Assembly: GCF_012027615.1 (NCBI RefSeq) | Contig: NZ_SNUT01000008.1 | Span: forward strand, 1 to 64,000 | From: Thermococcus sp. 21S7 | GTDB lineage: Archaea > Methanobacteriota_B > Thermococci > Thermococcales > Thermococcaceae | Length of the DNA: 64,000 bases | Reading direction: 5' to 3' | In this document: positions 23,947-32,087 of the stretch, in pieces | Numbering within the stretch: the stretch's first letter is position 1 | How the letters are laid out: every line of letters starts with the position of its first letter | Position numbers and translations under genes: made by a program | Notes under the pieces: model-generated | What the model was told of the DNA's origin: nothing | Databases searched by the model: none | What the model saw: only the letters and a program-made list of their open reading frames with translations

Positions 23947-24756
23947 ATGAGGATAGCCATCGTCGAGGAATTAGCCCTTGATGTGCCAAAGGATGCGTGG
24001 TGGAGCTTCTACAACAGTCCATACCCGGCCCACAGACTCGGGACTGCGGTTGATGTCTATTTTCCAGACGAGGCACTCTTTCCCTTTGAAGAGGGCAGGG
24101 TGGTGGCCACGAGGAGGGTCAGGACGCCGGGCTACGTGCCCGTGAGGGAGGATTACCTCACTATCATAAAGGTTGAGGGTTTCTGTCTCAAGGTGCTCCA
24201 CGTGAAACCCGCTGTGGGGGAGGGTGAACGTTTGGTTCTTGGCGATTCCTTAGGGAAGATGGTGGTCTCGGGCTTCTTCAGCTCCTGGAGCGACAGACAC
24301 GCACACTTTGAGCTCAGGCCTTGCCACGACGCCTACCGGGCGCGCGGGGCGTTTTTAATGCATCCCCTTTCCCTTAAGCTGGTTCTCTCTCTGAGGGGAA
24401 ATGAGCTTGAGGTAGTGGAATGCACGGAAAACTACTGCTGGGCACGACCATTGAAAACCGCGGGAAGCTCCATCACACCCCTGGCATCAGAGGGCTTTTC
24501 CATTGAGGGCGGTCTCCCGCACTACCGCTACGGGGCGCTCTTTGGTGATGGAGAAAACGTGAGGCTTTTCGGTCTGGAGATTCCGGTTGGGGAGAGATTA
24601 TCAAACGGCGTCTCGATTTTTGACGCGAACTTCAAGGTGCTGGCCAACGGAAAGGAAATAAGGGGGGTTGGGGTTTACTGCAACAACCCCCTCTTCAAGC
24701 TCGTGGGCAGGTTTGAGGAGGGTGAAGCCGTGAAGCTGACCTTTACGGGGCCGTGA
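23947..24756 (+). CDS. M23-like (LytM fold) protein of unknown role
   Basis: A 269-residue cytosolic-looking protein without signal peptide. Its first 125 residues carry the zinc-site residues of M23 peptidases in the right order: His29 and Asp36 (HRLGTAVD, spaced wider than the usual HxxxD), His85 (KVLHVKP) and the HxH of RHAHFEL at 118-120. The second half (about 140-269) is beta-rich and unrecognised. M23 enzymes are normally exported, so a cytosolic member next to NifX-like genes is odd; it could be a metal-binding or lipoyl-like domain instead of a peptidase. The ATG at 23947 follows GGGGATCC weakly, and an upstream GGGGGGAGAAGG is present. Confidence 0.65.
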   Translation: MRIAIVEELALDVPKDAWWSFYNSPYPAHRLGTAVDVYFPDEALFPFEEGRVVATRRVRTPGYVPVREDYLTIIKVEGFCLKVLHVKPAVGEGERLVLGDSLGKMVVSGFFSSWSDRHAHFELRPCHDAYRARGAFLMHPLSLKLVLSLRGNELEVVECTENYCWARPLKTAGSSITPLASEGFSIEGGLPHYRYGALFGDGENVRLFGLEIPVGERLSNGVSIFDANFKVLANGKEIRGVGVYCNNPLFKLVGRFEEGEAVKLTFTGP

Positions 24757-24791
24757 GGTTTTAACGTTGGCTTTGGGAATTGATTCAGCCA

Positions 24792-25229
24792 TTAGTCGTA
24801 TTTCTTTCTCGTTTCTTCATCGCAGATGACGTACTTCAGTTTTTCCTCCCAGTCGGGCGAGTTCCACGTGCCCAGAGCTTTGTGGGTCGTGTAGTATTTC
24901 TGCGGAATGGGGTGGGTTCCAAGGACGACCTTGAGGCCGTAGTTCTCCTCGATGAACCTCTTGAAGTAGTCTGTCCATGGACAGGGAGGATAGCCCACCA
25001 GAAAGCCTGTTGCGAGGTGGATCACCTCGGCACCGTTCTTCTTCATCTCTGCTGGGGCGTATTCAATGTTCCCTCCGGGGCAGCCTCCACAGGTGGTGTA
25101 TCCGACAACCTCAACATCCTGGTCTTTGTATCTGCTGAAGGCTCCCTCGCGTTCCCTCAGCGCCCTGAAGCACTTACCGCCCGCGCAGGTGCGGTAGCGG
25201 TCGCAAATTATAATTCCAATCTTTACCAT
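24792..25229 (-). CDS. CGGC-domain putative metal-binding protein
   Basis: A 145-residue protein with the CGGC domain: MVKIGIIICDRYRTCAGGKCFRAL at the start and YTTCGGCPGG near residue 50. Five to seven Cys and conserved His make it a probable metal or cluster binder, and the family is annotated as metal-binding. The ATG at 25229 has GGGAG nine bases upstream. A short palindrome CTAAATGTTTAG at 25243-25254 precedes it. It stands alone between the M23-like gene and trmO and belongs functionally with the Fe-S and NifX genes around it. Confidence 0.85.
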   Translation of the reverse strand: MVKIGIIICDRYRTCAGGKCFRALREREGAFSRYKDQDVEVVGYTTCGGCPGGNIEYAPAEMKKNGAEVIHLATGFLVGYPPCPWTDYFKRFIEENYGLKVVLGTHPIPQKYYTTHKALGTWNSPDWEEKLKYVICDEETRKKYD

Positions 25230-25334
25230 TTTCGGCATCTCCCTAAATGTTTAGACAGACATCTTAACAAAAAAGTTGGCTTAAAGCTTTTGTACTGATG
25301 CAGTTGCTCAACGTGAATGCGGAAGAATAAACGG

Positions 25335-25823
25335 TTATCCTTTCACGAACCTGCCGTCGTCTCTAGTTTCCGGGAGCTTGTGAACCTTTCGCTCCAGCCA
25401 GCCCGTCCTCTCGACCCTTCTGATGTCAAACTCGGGCACGTACGGTTTTATGTCGAGTACCGGCGTCCCGTCAACGATGTCAACGTCTTCGATGTGGAGC
25501 ACGTTTCCCTCGACGCCGATGAGTCTCACTACCGAGAGGCCGATCGGGTTCGGTCTGCTTGGGGCGCGGGTGGCGAAGACTCCGTGTTCCTCGTCGTCCA
25601 TGTAGGGCCTGACGAGGAGCCTTCCTGGATCCGCGAGGTGGAAGTGGTAGAGCAGTATGATGTGTGAGAACCCTTCGATATCCTTCAGTCCGAGAGCGTA
25701 CTCCGGGAAGACCTCAACGGCCCCTCTAACCCCTCTAGCCGCCGAAGGCTGTATCGGAACACCCCTTGGCTCTTTGAACGGGCTGTGGACGACTCCAACA
25801 AAGCGGTAGGTTACTTTCTTCAC
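25335..25823 (-). CDS. trmO: tRNA (t6A37) N6-methyltransferase TrmO-like
   Basis: A 162-residue TsaA/TrmO-family (UPF0066) protein: FVGVVHSPFKEP at the start, a central EGFSHIILLYHFH strand, then APSRPNPIGLSVVRL and the DGTPVLDIKPYVP end, all SAM-site motifs of the family. Bacterial TrmO methylates t6A in tRNA-Thr; the archaeal homologues are assumed to do the same. A TTTTAAA box at about 25855-25861 on the minus strand suggests a short leader. It is separate from the metal-cofactor genes on both sides. Confidence 0.88.
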   Translation of the reverse strand: MKKVTYRFVGVVHSPFKEPRGVPIQPSAARGVRGAVEVFPEYALGLKDIEGFSHIILLYHFHLADPGRLLVRPYMDDEEHGVFATRAPSRPNPIGLSVVRLIGVEGNVLHIEDVDIVDGTPVLDIKPYVPEFDIRRVERTGWLERKVHKLPETRDDGRFVKG

Positions 25824-26012
25824 GGCAGTTCCCTACCTTGGTTGGGAATGGAGGTTTAAAATTCTTTCAAAGAATTCGCGGGATGAGCGCGATGTGGCCC
25901 CTCACCTCATCGTAAGTTCTTTCTAAGCGGCCTCTGCGAAAGAGAAAAGTCGAAACCGCGCAGGAGCCGCGAAAAAGGGAAACTTCGGGAATAGTCCAAG
26001 GAACTCCGCCGC

Positions 26013-26420
26013 TCACTCCTCTATCGGCGGCTTTTCGGCTTTCTTCGCCTGAACTTGGCTGTAGAGGTCGTCGAAGTTCTCAACGATGCGCTGGAGGGCT
26101 ATCTTAAGGTCCCTCGTCCTCGTGAAGAATGCCACCTTGTTGGTCTTGTCGCGGATCCTCAGGAAGTTCGGGCCCATTCTAAAAGCAGCCAGGACGTCGA
26201 CATCGAGAAGCTGGCTCACGACGGCCCTGAACTTTCTGGGGTCGCCGTGGCCGTCGTCCTCTTCCTCGAAGTCCCTGGCCTTGTTGTGCCTCTTTTCGAG
26301 CAGCTTAACGCTCCCGTTTTCACAGACCTCGTATATCGCGAAGAACTCCGAGTCCCCGTAGTGTGCATCTATGAGCGTCTCGTCGTTCTCCATTCCAAAC
26401 GCGACCTTCAGGCACCTCAT
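26013..26420 (-). CDS. NifX-like iron-molybdenum cofactor domain protein
   Basis: A 135-residue NifX/NifB-C domain protein: MRCLKVAFGMENDETLIDAHYGDSE, the FAIYEVCENGSVKLLEKR strand, an acidic EEEDDGHGDPRKF insert, then LLDVDVLAAFRMGPNFLRI. The ATG at 26420 is chosen because GGTGAT lies four bases before it. No Gly/Arg tail is present, unlike the two relatives at 22410 and 23202. It is divergent from the Mrp operon and shares its promoter region with it. Binding of iron or an iron-sulfur cluster is inferred from the family. Confidence 0.85.
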   Translation of the reverse strand: MRCLKVAFGMENDETLIDAHYGDSEFFAIYEVCENGSVKLLEKRHNKARDFEEEDDGHGDPRKFRAVVSQLLDVDVLAAFRMGPNFLRIRDKTNKVAFFTRTRDLKIALQRIVENFDDLYSQVQAKKAEKPPIEE

Positions 26421-26431
26421 GAGCATCACCG

Positions 26432-26476
26432 TTTTGAGCGTATGCACAAAGCTTAAAAGCTTTTAGGTTAGCCTAA
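26432..26476 (+). promoter_or_regulatory. Shared promoter module A with a near-perfect DtxR-type iron box
   Basis: TTTTGAGCGTATGCA (26432-26446), an AAAGCTTAAAAGCTTT symmetric TATA region (26448-26463) and TTAGGTTAGCCTAA (26463-26476) lie just before the Mrp start codon. The last element equals the first 14 bases of the classical DtxR/IdeR operator consensus. The same three-part order is seen in modules B and C. It probably mediates repression by a metal-loaded DtxR-type protein; no such gene is in the window. Confidence 0.65.
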
Positions 26477-26492
26477 TTCTGGAGGTGAGAAC

Positions 26493-27362
26493 TTGCAGAT
26501 AGCGGTGAGTGGTGGAAAAGGTGGCACCGGAAAGTCCACGGTCGCGATTAACCTGGCGATAGCGCTCAGGGAGCGCTACGACCTTGTCCTGGCGGATCTC
26601 GATGTCGAAGCTCCCAACGACCACCTTTTGCTGGGCGTGGAGCTGGCCAACGAGGAGCCGGTTGAACTGTTCATGCCGCGCTTCGACTATGGGAAGTGCA
26701 CCCGCTGCAGGAAGTGTGCGGAGGTCTGTGAGGAGCACGCGATAATAACCATGCGCGATGGGACGCCCTTCCTGATGCCGAACCTCTGCTCCGGCTGCGC
26801 CGCCTGTGAGATAGTCTGCCCGGTTCCGGGGGCGATTCTGCCGGGCAAGAAGCTGATGGGGCACACCTACCTCACTGAGACCCCCTACGGCTTCCCGCTG
26901 GTCACTGGGAGGCTCCTTGAGGGTGAGGAGAGGGCGATGCCGATAGTTTCCCGGGCCAAGAAGCGCGCCCAGGGGCTTGGGAAGGAGCTTTTAATGGTTG
27001 ACACCGCCGCGGGGACGAGCAACACAGTATCAAAAGCCCTTGAGGACTCAAGGCTCATCATAGCCGTCACCGAGCCAACTCCCCTCGGCATTCACGACGG
27101 CGAGCTGATTCTCAGGCTGGCGAAGCTGATGGAAATTCCCGCGGTGGTCGTTGTGAACCGCTCGGACCTCGGCGACGTGGCCAAGGTTCATGAGATTGCC
27201 GGGGAGTATGGCGCGGAGGTAATCGCGGAGATTCCCTACAGCGAGAACATCATAAGGAGCTACGTTAAGGGGAGGCCCATAGTCCTGACGGATTATCCCG
27301 AGGCGGGGCTCTTCAGGGAGATTGCTTCCAGGGTCGTTGAGTTCCTCGGAGGTGGTGAGTGA
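26493..27362 (+). CDS. Mrp/MinD-type P-loop ATPase with inserted ferredoxin domain (first copy)
   Basis: A 289-residue ATPase with the deviant Walker A SGGKGGTGKST at residues 6-16. Two [4Fe-4S] motifs are inserted at about 66-115 (CTRCRKCAEVC and CSGCAACEIVCPVPG), and a MVDTAAGTSN Walker B-like motif lies near 170. Mrp/NBP35-type proteins carry or deliver iron-sulfur clusters. The start is TTG at 26493, supported by GGAGGTGA five bases upstream. It is the first gene of a two-gene operon with its paralogue and is controlled by promoter module A, so iron-dependent expression is expected. Confidence 0.9.
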   Translation: MQIAVSGGKGGTGKSTVAINLAIALRERYDLVLADLDVEAPNDHLLLGVELANEEPVELFMPRFDYGKCTRCRKCAEVCEEHAIITMRDGTPFLMPNLCSGCAACEIVCPVPGAILPGKKLMGHTYLTETPYGFPLVTGRLLEGEERAMPIVSRAKKRAQGLGKELLMVDTAAGTSNTVSKALEDSRLIIAVTEPTPLGIHDGELILRLAKLMEIPAVVVVNRSDLGDVAKVHEIAGEYGAEVIAEIPYSENIIRSYVKGRPIVLTDYPEAGLFREIASRVVEFLGGGE

Positions 27363-28249
27363 TGCAGCTGGTCATAGCGAGCGGCAAGGGAGGCGTTGGA
27401 AAGAGCACCGTCACGGCCTCGCTCCTCTACCTGCTGAAGGACGAGTACCGGTTCGTTGCCGTTGATGCCGACGCTGACGCACCGAACCTCGACCTGCTCC
27501 TCGGCGTGGAGCGCTGGGAGGAGGAGAGGGAGCTGGTAGGGGCAAAAGTGGCGAGGATAAACACGGAGAGCTGCATAAGGTGCGGCATCTGCCAGGAGCG
27601 CTGCCCCTACGACTGCATCAAGGTTATTGATGGGGACTACGTTGTCAGCGAGCTGACCTGTGAGGGCTGCAACGTCTGCGGCCTCGTCTGTCCGGTTCCG
27701 GGGACGATAAGCCTCGACGAGGTTCGCTCTGGAGTCGTCAGGAAGACGACCACCCGCTACGGCTTCCCGCTGATTTCGGCCCAGCTTGACGTCGGCAGGC
27801 CCAACAGCGGAAAGCTCGTCACCGAGGAGAAGGAGTGGGCGAAGAAGCTCATGGGCGAGCTTGGCCTGAAGCACATGGTGGTTGACAGCGCCGCCGGAAT
27901 CGGCTGTCAGGTTATAGCGAGCATAGGCGGGGCTGATCTGACGATACTCGTGGCGGAACCTACCCCTGCTTCCCTCAGCGACGTGCAGAGGGCCTACAAG
28001 GTCGTCCAGCACTTCAGGCAGCCGGCTTACCTCATCATCAACAAGGCCGACTTCAACCCGGGCTTCACTGCCCTGAGGGAGTGGGCCGAGGCCGAGGGAA
28101 TCCCGATACTCGGCGAGATACCCTACGACAGGGCCATTCCGAGAAGCATGAGCATGCTCAAGCCCTTTGTCGAGGCCTTCCCCGACTCAAAGGCGGCCGA
28201 TGCGATGAGAGAAATAGCGGAGCGGGTCAGGGAAGAGATACTGAAGTGA
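27362..28249 (+). CDS. Mrp/MinD-type P-loop ATPase with inserted ferredoxin domain (second copy)
   Basis: A 295-residue paralogue of the preceding gene. Walker A is SGKGGVGKST at residues 7-16, and the inserted cluster motifs are CIRCGICQERCPYDC and CEGCNVCGLVCPVPG at about 73-121. The ATG at 27362 overlaps the stop of the upstream gene by one base and has GGAGGTGGTGAG before it. Tandem pairs of these ATPases next to NifX-like genes are common in hydrogen-metabolising archaea. The pair may form a heterodimer that binds bridging clusters. The stop abuts the stop of the convergent gene at 28250. Confidence 0.9.
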   Translation: MQLVIASGKGGVGKSTVTASLLYLLKDEYRFVAVDADADAPNLDLLLGVERWEEERELVGAKVARINTESCIRCGICQERCPYDCIKVIDGDYVVSELTCEGCNVCGLVCPVPGTISLDEVRSGVVRKTTTRYGFPLISAQLDVGRPNSGKLVTEEKEWAKKLMGELGLKHMVVDSAAGIGCQVIASIGGADLTILVAEPTPASLSDVQRAYKVVQHFRQPAYLIINKADFNPGFTALREWAEAEGIPILGEIPYDRAIPRSMSMLKPFVEAFPDSKAADAMREIAERVREEILK

Positions 28250-29080
28250 TCAGGGGACTCCCCCCAGGGGGAGTCCTGCTTCCTTCCCGTTTGTTACCAC
28301 TGCGATTTTTAGGGAGATTGGGAGGCCATCCTGCTCATTTACCGTACCGTTGAAGACGACCACAAAGTATCCGTATATGCCGTTGGTTGCTATTCCTATT
28401 GAGTCTGTGGTGTCTGTTAAGATGGGTGCAAATTCGCCTTTCCCGTCTTCCTCGCAGGAGCCTATCTCTGCCCCGTTCTCGGTGTAGTGCCAGCATCTCC
28501 AGGCTATCTCGCCGGTAGTCTCGGCGATGCTGAGGTTCTTTGGATAGAAGAATGAGATGCCCTCAACTCTTTCAACAGTCTCGGGATTCGAGAGATAATA
28601 CAGGAACACAACTCCTTTTCCGTCGATCTCCGTGTATATCATGCCGTAGAGGATGTCAAACTCCTTGGTGTTGGGGGTTATCTCTCTGATCGGAGGCACG
28701 GCCAGGTAACGTTCTTCCATATACCAACCAGAGGAGGCGCTGACGGTCTTGGAACAGTTGGCGAAGGAGTAGGCATACCTCTGATAGACCCTTTCCGCCT
28801 TTCCGTCCTCGACCAGTTTTTTCACAAGGGCAATGGGATAATTCGGATCGAGCGAGGCGTTGAATGACTTTATCAGAACAGTCCTGAGGCTTTCAGGGCC
28901 GTTCACTTCCCTGGCCCATTCTTTAACGTACGCTGGATTCACGGAGGGGCATACCGTGTACGAGATGTGATTTGGTGGTTGGGTGCTTTCACCATGATTC
29001 TGGATGTCTGAGAAGGATAAGATAAGTCCGGCTGCGATAACAAGAATCATTCCAACAACCAGTAGCTTCCCGAAGCTCAT
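28250..29080 (-). CDS. Secreted or membrane-anchored hypothetical protein
   Basis: A 276-residue protein with an N-terminal signal anchor (about residues 4-23, KLLVVGMILVIAAGLILSF) and a large outside domain with several N-glycosylation sites (NCS, NAS, NLS, NGT) and four Cys that could form two disulfides. I do not recognise a family; the C-terminal half (GYFVVVFNGTVNEQDG) looks beta-rich. The ATG at 29080 follows GTGGTTGAC. The start of a 22-bp perfect hairpin, 28255-28276, lies within its last codons. Confidence 0.62.
   Translation of the reverse strand: MSFGKLLVVGMILVIAAGLILSFSDIQNHGESTQPPNHISYTVCPSVNPAYVKEWAREVNGPESLRTVLIKSFNASLDPNYPIALVKKLVEDGKAERVYQRYAYSFANCSKTVSASSGWYMEERYLAVPPIREITPNTKEFDILYGMIYTEIDGKGVVFLYYLSNPETVERVEGISFFYPKNLSIAETTGEIAWRCWHYTENGAEIGSCEEDGKGEFAPILTDTTDSIGIATNGIYGYFVVVFNGTVNEQDGLPISLKIAVVTNGKEAGLPLGGVP
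28255..28276. terminator. Perfect hairpin at the convergent Mrp / secreted-protein junction
   Basis: GGACTCCCCC and GGGGGAGTCC are perfect 10-bp arms with a 2-base loop. The hairpin starts 6 bp after the Mrp stop codon and lies within the last codons of the opposite gene. No long T-run follows on either strand, so classical termination is not certain; it may instead protect 3' ends or block antisense read-through. Confidence 0.4.
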
Positions 29081-29189
29081 GTCAACCACATAATTTCGTC
29101 GTGCACACAGTAAATAACTTTTTTGCCTGCTTGGTAATCCGGACCCAAACCTTAAAAGCCTCCCCGCGTAGTCTTCCCGGTGGTGTGAA

Positions 29190-29630
29190 ATGGCCGAGAT
29201 GAACGAGCAGCTTGAAAGGCTCGCTTACGAGTACCAGCTCCTTCAGGCCCAGGCGCAGCTCCTGGCCCAGAACCTCGAACTGCTCACCCTGGGGAGGAAC
29301 GAGTTCCAGGCTGTGAAGGAGACGCTTGAGGAACTCAAGAAGGTCGAGGAGGAGAAGCCAGAGATACTGGTGCCGATCGGGGCCGGCTCCTTCCTCAAGG
29401 CGAGGATAGATGACAAGGAAAACGCGATAGTCAGCGTCGGCGCCGGCTACGCCATCGAGAAGAACCTCGACGACGCGGTGGCATACCTCGATGCGAGGAT
29501 AAAGGAGTACGACGAGGCGATAGCCAGGACCCAGGAGGCTCTCAAAAAGCTGGAGGGTCAGCTGGGAGAGCTTGCCCAGAAGGCGCAGGAGCTTCAGCAG
29601 AAGCAGGCCATGGGCTTCAAAGTCAGGTGA
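29190..29630 (+). CDS. pfdA: Prefoldin alpha subunit
   Basis: A 146-residue prefoldin alpha subunit: an N-terminal coiled coil ([21 protein letters not shown]), the central beta-hairpin region [34 protein letters not shown], and a C-terminal coiled coil rich in Gln. With prefoldin beta it forms the jellyfish-shaped hexamer that hands unfolded proteins to the thermosome. GGTGTGAA precedes the ATG at 29190. It is monocistronic. Confidence 0.95.
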   Translation: MAEMNEQLERLAYEYQLLQAQAQLLAQNLELLTLGRNEFQAVKETLEELKKVEEEKPEILVPIGAGSFLKARIDDKENAIVSVGAGYAIEKNLDDAVAYLDARIKEYDEAIARTQEALKKLEGQLGELAQKAQELQQKQAMGFKVR

Positions 29631-29680
29631 TTCCGGCTGCATCTTCATTTTTAAGCTTCGGTTTTCAACGGTGTTTGGCT

Positions 29681-29694
29681 GGGTTTATAAACCC
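29681..29694 (+). promoter_or_regulatory. Palindromic TATA region of the secreted DUF2341-like gene
   Basis: GGGTTTATAAACCC is a perfect 14-bp palindrome centred on a TATA box. The ATG at 29713 lies about 25 bp downstream of its centre, which fits a leaderless mRNA. The symmetry could be the archaeal BRE/TATA only, or a repressor site laid over it. Confidence 0.5.
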
Positions 29695-29712
29695 CTTCGC
29701 GGATACTGATTG

Positions 29713-31134
29713 ATGATGCCGCGGAAGTTTGAGCTCTTGGCCGTGGTTCTCGTTGTAACGCTCGTTCTTGGCGTTGGATTAGCCGTTCCCAGCGTGAGGG
29801 TTGGCGTGCAGGAGGTTGGTGCGGGTGGCTGTAAAGTGAGGAGTCCCGTCAGGTGGGCAACGCTCACCCTGGATTGGGACAGGGAAGGGTGGACGTGGAC
29901 TCTCTCCGGAGCATCCGTTGTCTTCTCCGACGACGTTCCTGGGCCCTTCAACTTCACGGTACGCTTCGATGTGGTGGGCTACCACTCCTTCTGGGACGGC
30001 TTCCCCTCCACGGACTCCGTTGGGGGCGCGTTTTCAACCCCCTCCAGTGTAACCGCGGGGACTCCCTATCCGCTTGTACTGAACGCGAGCCCCAGCTACG
30101 TTGTATCGCCGTTCTTTGGGATTCCGGAGCCGTCCGTTTCTGAGGCACGGGGTGCGGTTTTGGGGGGCTTGTCCGCGTGTCCCGGGGGGATTGGGGTCCT
30201 CGTGGAGGGAATAGGGATGGGCTCAACGAGCTACTCCCCGCCCCCCGCGGACGTTCCAGATATAAACGTCACCGTCGACAACACCGGAAACCCCGAGCTG
30301 AGGAACTACGTCGTCAACTTTACGGTTTCTCCGTCGTGCGTACCGGATTTGGGCAGGGTTTACGTTACGGATTCCTCCGGAAACCCGCTCTACTTCTGGG
30401 CCTTCAACGACTCCCCGAACGGGAAAATCTGGTTCTGGGTGAACTACACCGTACCGGCGGATTCGGTCACCGAGATAGTCGTCCATCTGAACGGGACCGG
30501 TGTGGGGGAGTACCTTAACCCCGACAGGGTTTTCTGGTACTTCAGCGACGTCGATGTTGTGCTGCAAGGAACCCTGTGGGGGGCATCGGTTCGCGTCCTT
30601 CCATTCGATGTCTACGGCTTCTTAAACGCCGGCTACCCAGGATACGCTGTGGATACCGGTGCGAGTCTTGGGAGGGTGGGTCTGGATATCCCCGCCGTGT
30701 GTCCGTATTTTCTGGCGTTTACCAATGGGAACTACTACGGCATAGGGGTTGCGGACGACGGTTTTCTTTACGAGGTCAGCGGCCGCTTCCTCGATGGCGT
30801 TAACGGAGCGGGGAATCCGCTGGGAGAACTTCCCTCATGGGGTCCGGGGATTTATTCAATAGCCGTGTACGGCCGCGGGGGAATCCTCCATACCGACATG
30901 TACTTCGAATCGGAGGGGTTCCTGAGACACCCCTGGCCATCCCGGCTGGGCCTTGACTTCAGCCCGTACTTCGTTCTGGGTCAGAAAGGGTTCCTTGGAA
31001 TGGATGACCCAAGCGTCTACGACTGGATTGGAATGAGGCCCATAACCTATCCAGCGCCGAAGGTAACCGTCCCCGATGACTGCTGGACGGGTGGAGGAGG
31101 AGACTACGCCCTCACCCTCTACTTCCGCCCCTGA
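29713..31134 (+). CDS. Secreted DUF2341-like beta-rich protein
   Basis: A 473-residue protein with a signal peptide or anchor (about residues 6-25, ELLAVVLVVTLVLGVGLAV), then an extracellular region with many Asn-X-Ser/Thr sites and little charge. Its centre (PLYFWAFNDSPNGKIWFWVNYTVPADSVTEIVVHLNG) has the pattern of DUF2341 domains, which occur in archaeal surface and pilin-like proteins. I see no class III pilin signal. It starts as a probable leaderless mRNA at 29713; an ATG three bases later and a TTG three bases earlier are alternatives. The 3' end overlaps galE by 16 bp. Confidence 0.7.
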   Translation: MMPRKFELLAVVLVVTLVLGVGLAVPSVRVGVQEVGAGGCKVRSPVRWATLTLDWDREGWTWTLSGASVVFSDDVPGPFNFTVRFDVVGYHSFWDGFPSTDSVGGAFSTPSSVTAGTPYPLVLNASPSYVVSPFFGIPEPSVSEARGAVLGGLSACPGGIGVLVEGIGMGSTSYSPPPADVPDINVTVDNTGNPELRNYVVNFTVSPSCVPDLGRVYVTDSSGNPLYFWAFNDSPNGKIWFWVNYTVPADSVTEIVVHLNGTGVGEYLNPDRVFWYFSDVDVVLQGTLWGASVRVLPFDVYGFLNAGYPGYAVDTGASLGRVGLDIPAVCPYFLAFTNGNYYGIGVADDGFLYEVSGRFLDGVNGAGNPLGELPSWGPGIYSIAVYGRGGILHTDMYFESEGFLRHPWPSRLGLDFSPYFVLGQKGFLGMDDPSVYDWIGMRPITYPAPKVTVPDDCWTGGGGDYALTLYFRP

Positions 31135-32045
31135 TACCACTCCACCGTTTTCTTCAGTCCGTCCTCCAATGAGAACTCCGGTTCGAAGCCGAGACTCCTA
31201 ATCTCACTTATGTCCGCGAGGCTGTGCCTTATATCCCCGGGCCTGGGCTTGTCGAAGAGTACCGGACTGTTGGCGCCGGTTATCTCGATAACCTTCATCG
31301 CCAGTTCGAGAATGGTCGTTCCCTTTCCGGTTGCGACGTTGAAAACCCTTCCGTTGCTCCTCCTGCTTTCGGCGACCAGTATGTTTGCCCTAACGACGTC
31401 CTTCACGTAGATGAAGTCTCTGGTCTGCCTGCCGTCGCCGAAGATAACGAGGGGCTCGTTCTCCAGGGCGCGGTTGATGAAGATGCTTATAACTCCCGCG
31501 TACTGGTTAAAGCCCTGCCTCGGTCCGAAGACGTTGAAGTAGCGGAGAGAGACGACGGGCAGGCCGTAGAGTTCGTGGTAAACGCGGAGGTACTCCTCTG
31601 CGGTCGCCTTGGTCACACCGTAGGGGGAAAGAGGTCTCGGCCTCTCCGTTTCTTTCAGCGGCAGGTTCGGATTGTCCCCGTAAACAGCGGCGGAGGAGGC
31701 GAAGACCAGCTTCCCATGGCCTTCCAGGAGGGCCCTCAGGATGTTGAGCGTTCCGAGGACGTTGACTTCTTCCGTGAAGACCGGGTCGCGTACGCTCTCG
31801 ACGACGCTCACCTGCGCCGCCTCGTGAAAAATGTAATCGGCGTGGCTTATCAGCTCCGCTATCGATTCGTAATCTCTTACGTCCGCCCTCACGAGCTTCG
31901 CTCCCGGCGGGATGTTCTCCTCCTTCCCAGTGTGGAGGTTGTCGATGACGATTACCTCGTTGTCCTTAACCAGCTCCCAGGCGATGTGGGAGCCTATAAA
32001 GCCCGCCCCTCCCGTGACCACGACGAGTTTGTTTTTTACCGCCAT
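31119..32045 (-). CDS. galE: NAD-dependent UDP-sugar 4-epimerase (GalE-like)
   Basis: A 308-residue short-chain dehydrogenase of the extended type. It has the Rossmann motif GGAGFIGS near residue 12, the catalytic Ser in FASSAAVYG near 115 and the YGVTK catalytic Tyr-Lys near 142, followed by the LRYFNVFGPRQ sugar-binding segment. It likely interconverts UDP-glucose/galactose or the N-acetyl forms for surface glycans. It is monocistronic with a short upstream gap. The exact substrate cannot be told from the sequence. Confidence 0.88.
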   Translation of the reverse strand: MAVKNKLVVVTGGAGFIGSHIAWELVKDNEVIVIDNLHTGKEENIPPGAKLVRADVRDYESIAELISHADYIFHEAAQVSVVESVRDPVFTEEVNVLGTLNILRALLEGHGKLVFASSAAVYGDNPNLPLKETERPRPLSPYGVTKATAEEYLRVYHELYGLPVVSLRYFNVFGPRQGFNQYAGVISIFINRALENEPLVIFGDGRQTRDFIYVKDVVRANILVAESRRSNGRVFNVATGKGTTILELAMKVIEITGANSPVLFDKPRPGDIRHSLADISEIRSLGFEPEFSLEDGLKKTVEWYQGRK

Positions 32046-32087
32046 GGTCTGTGGTTGGAGGGGGAACTTATAACTGTTTTCGACTTT

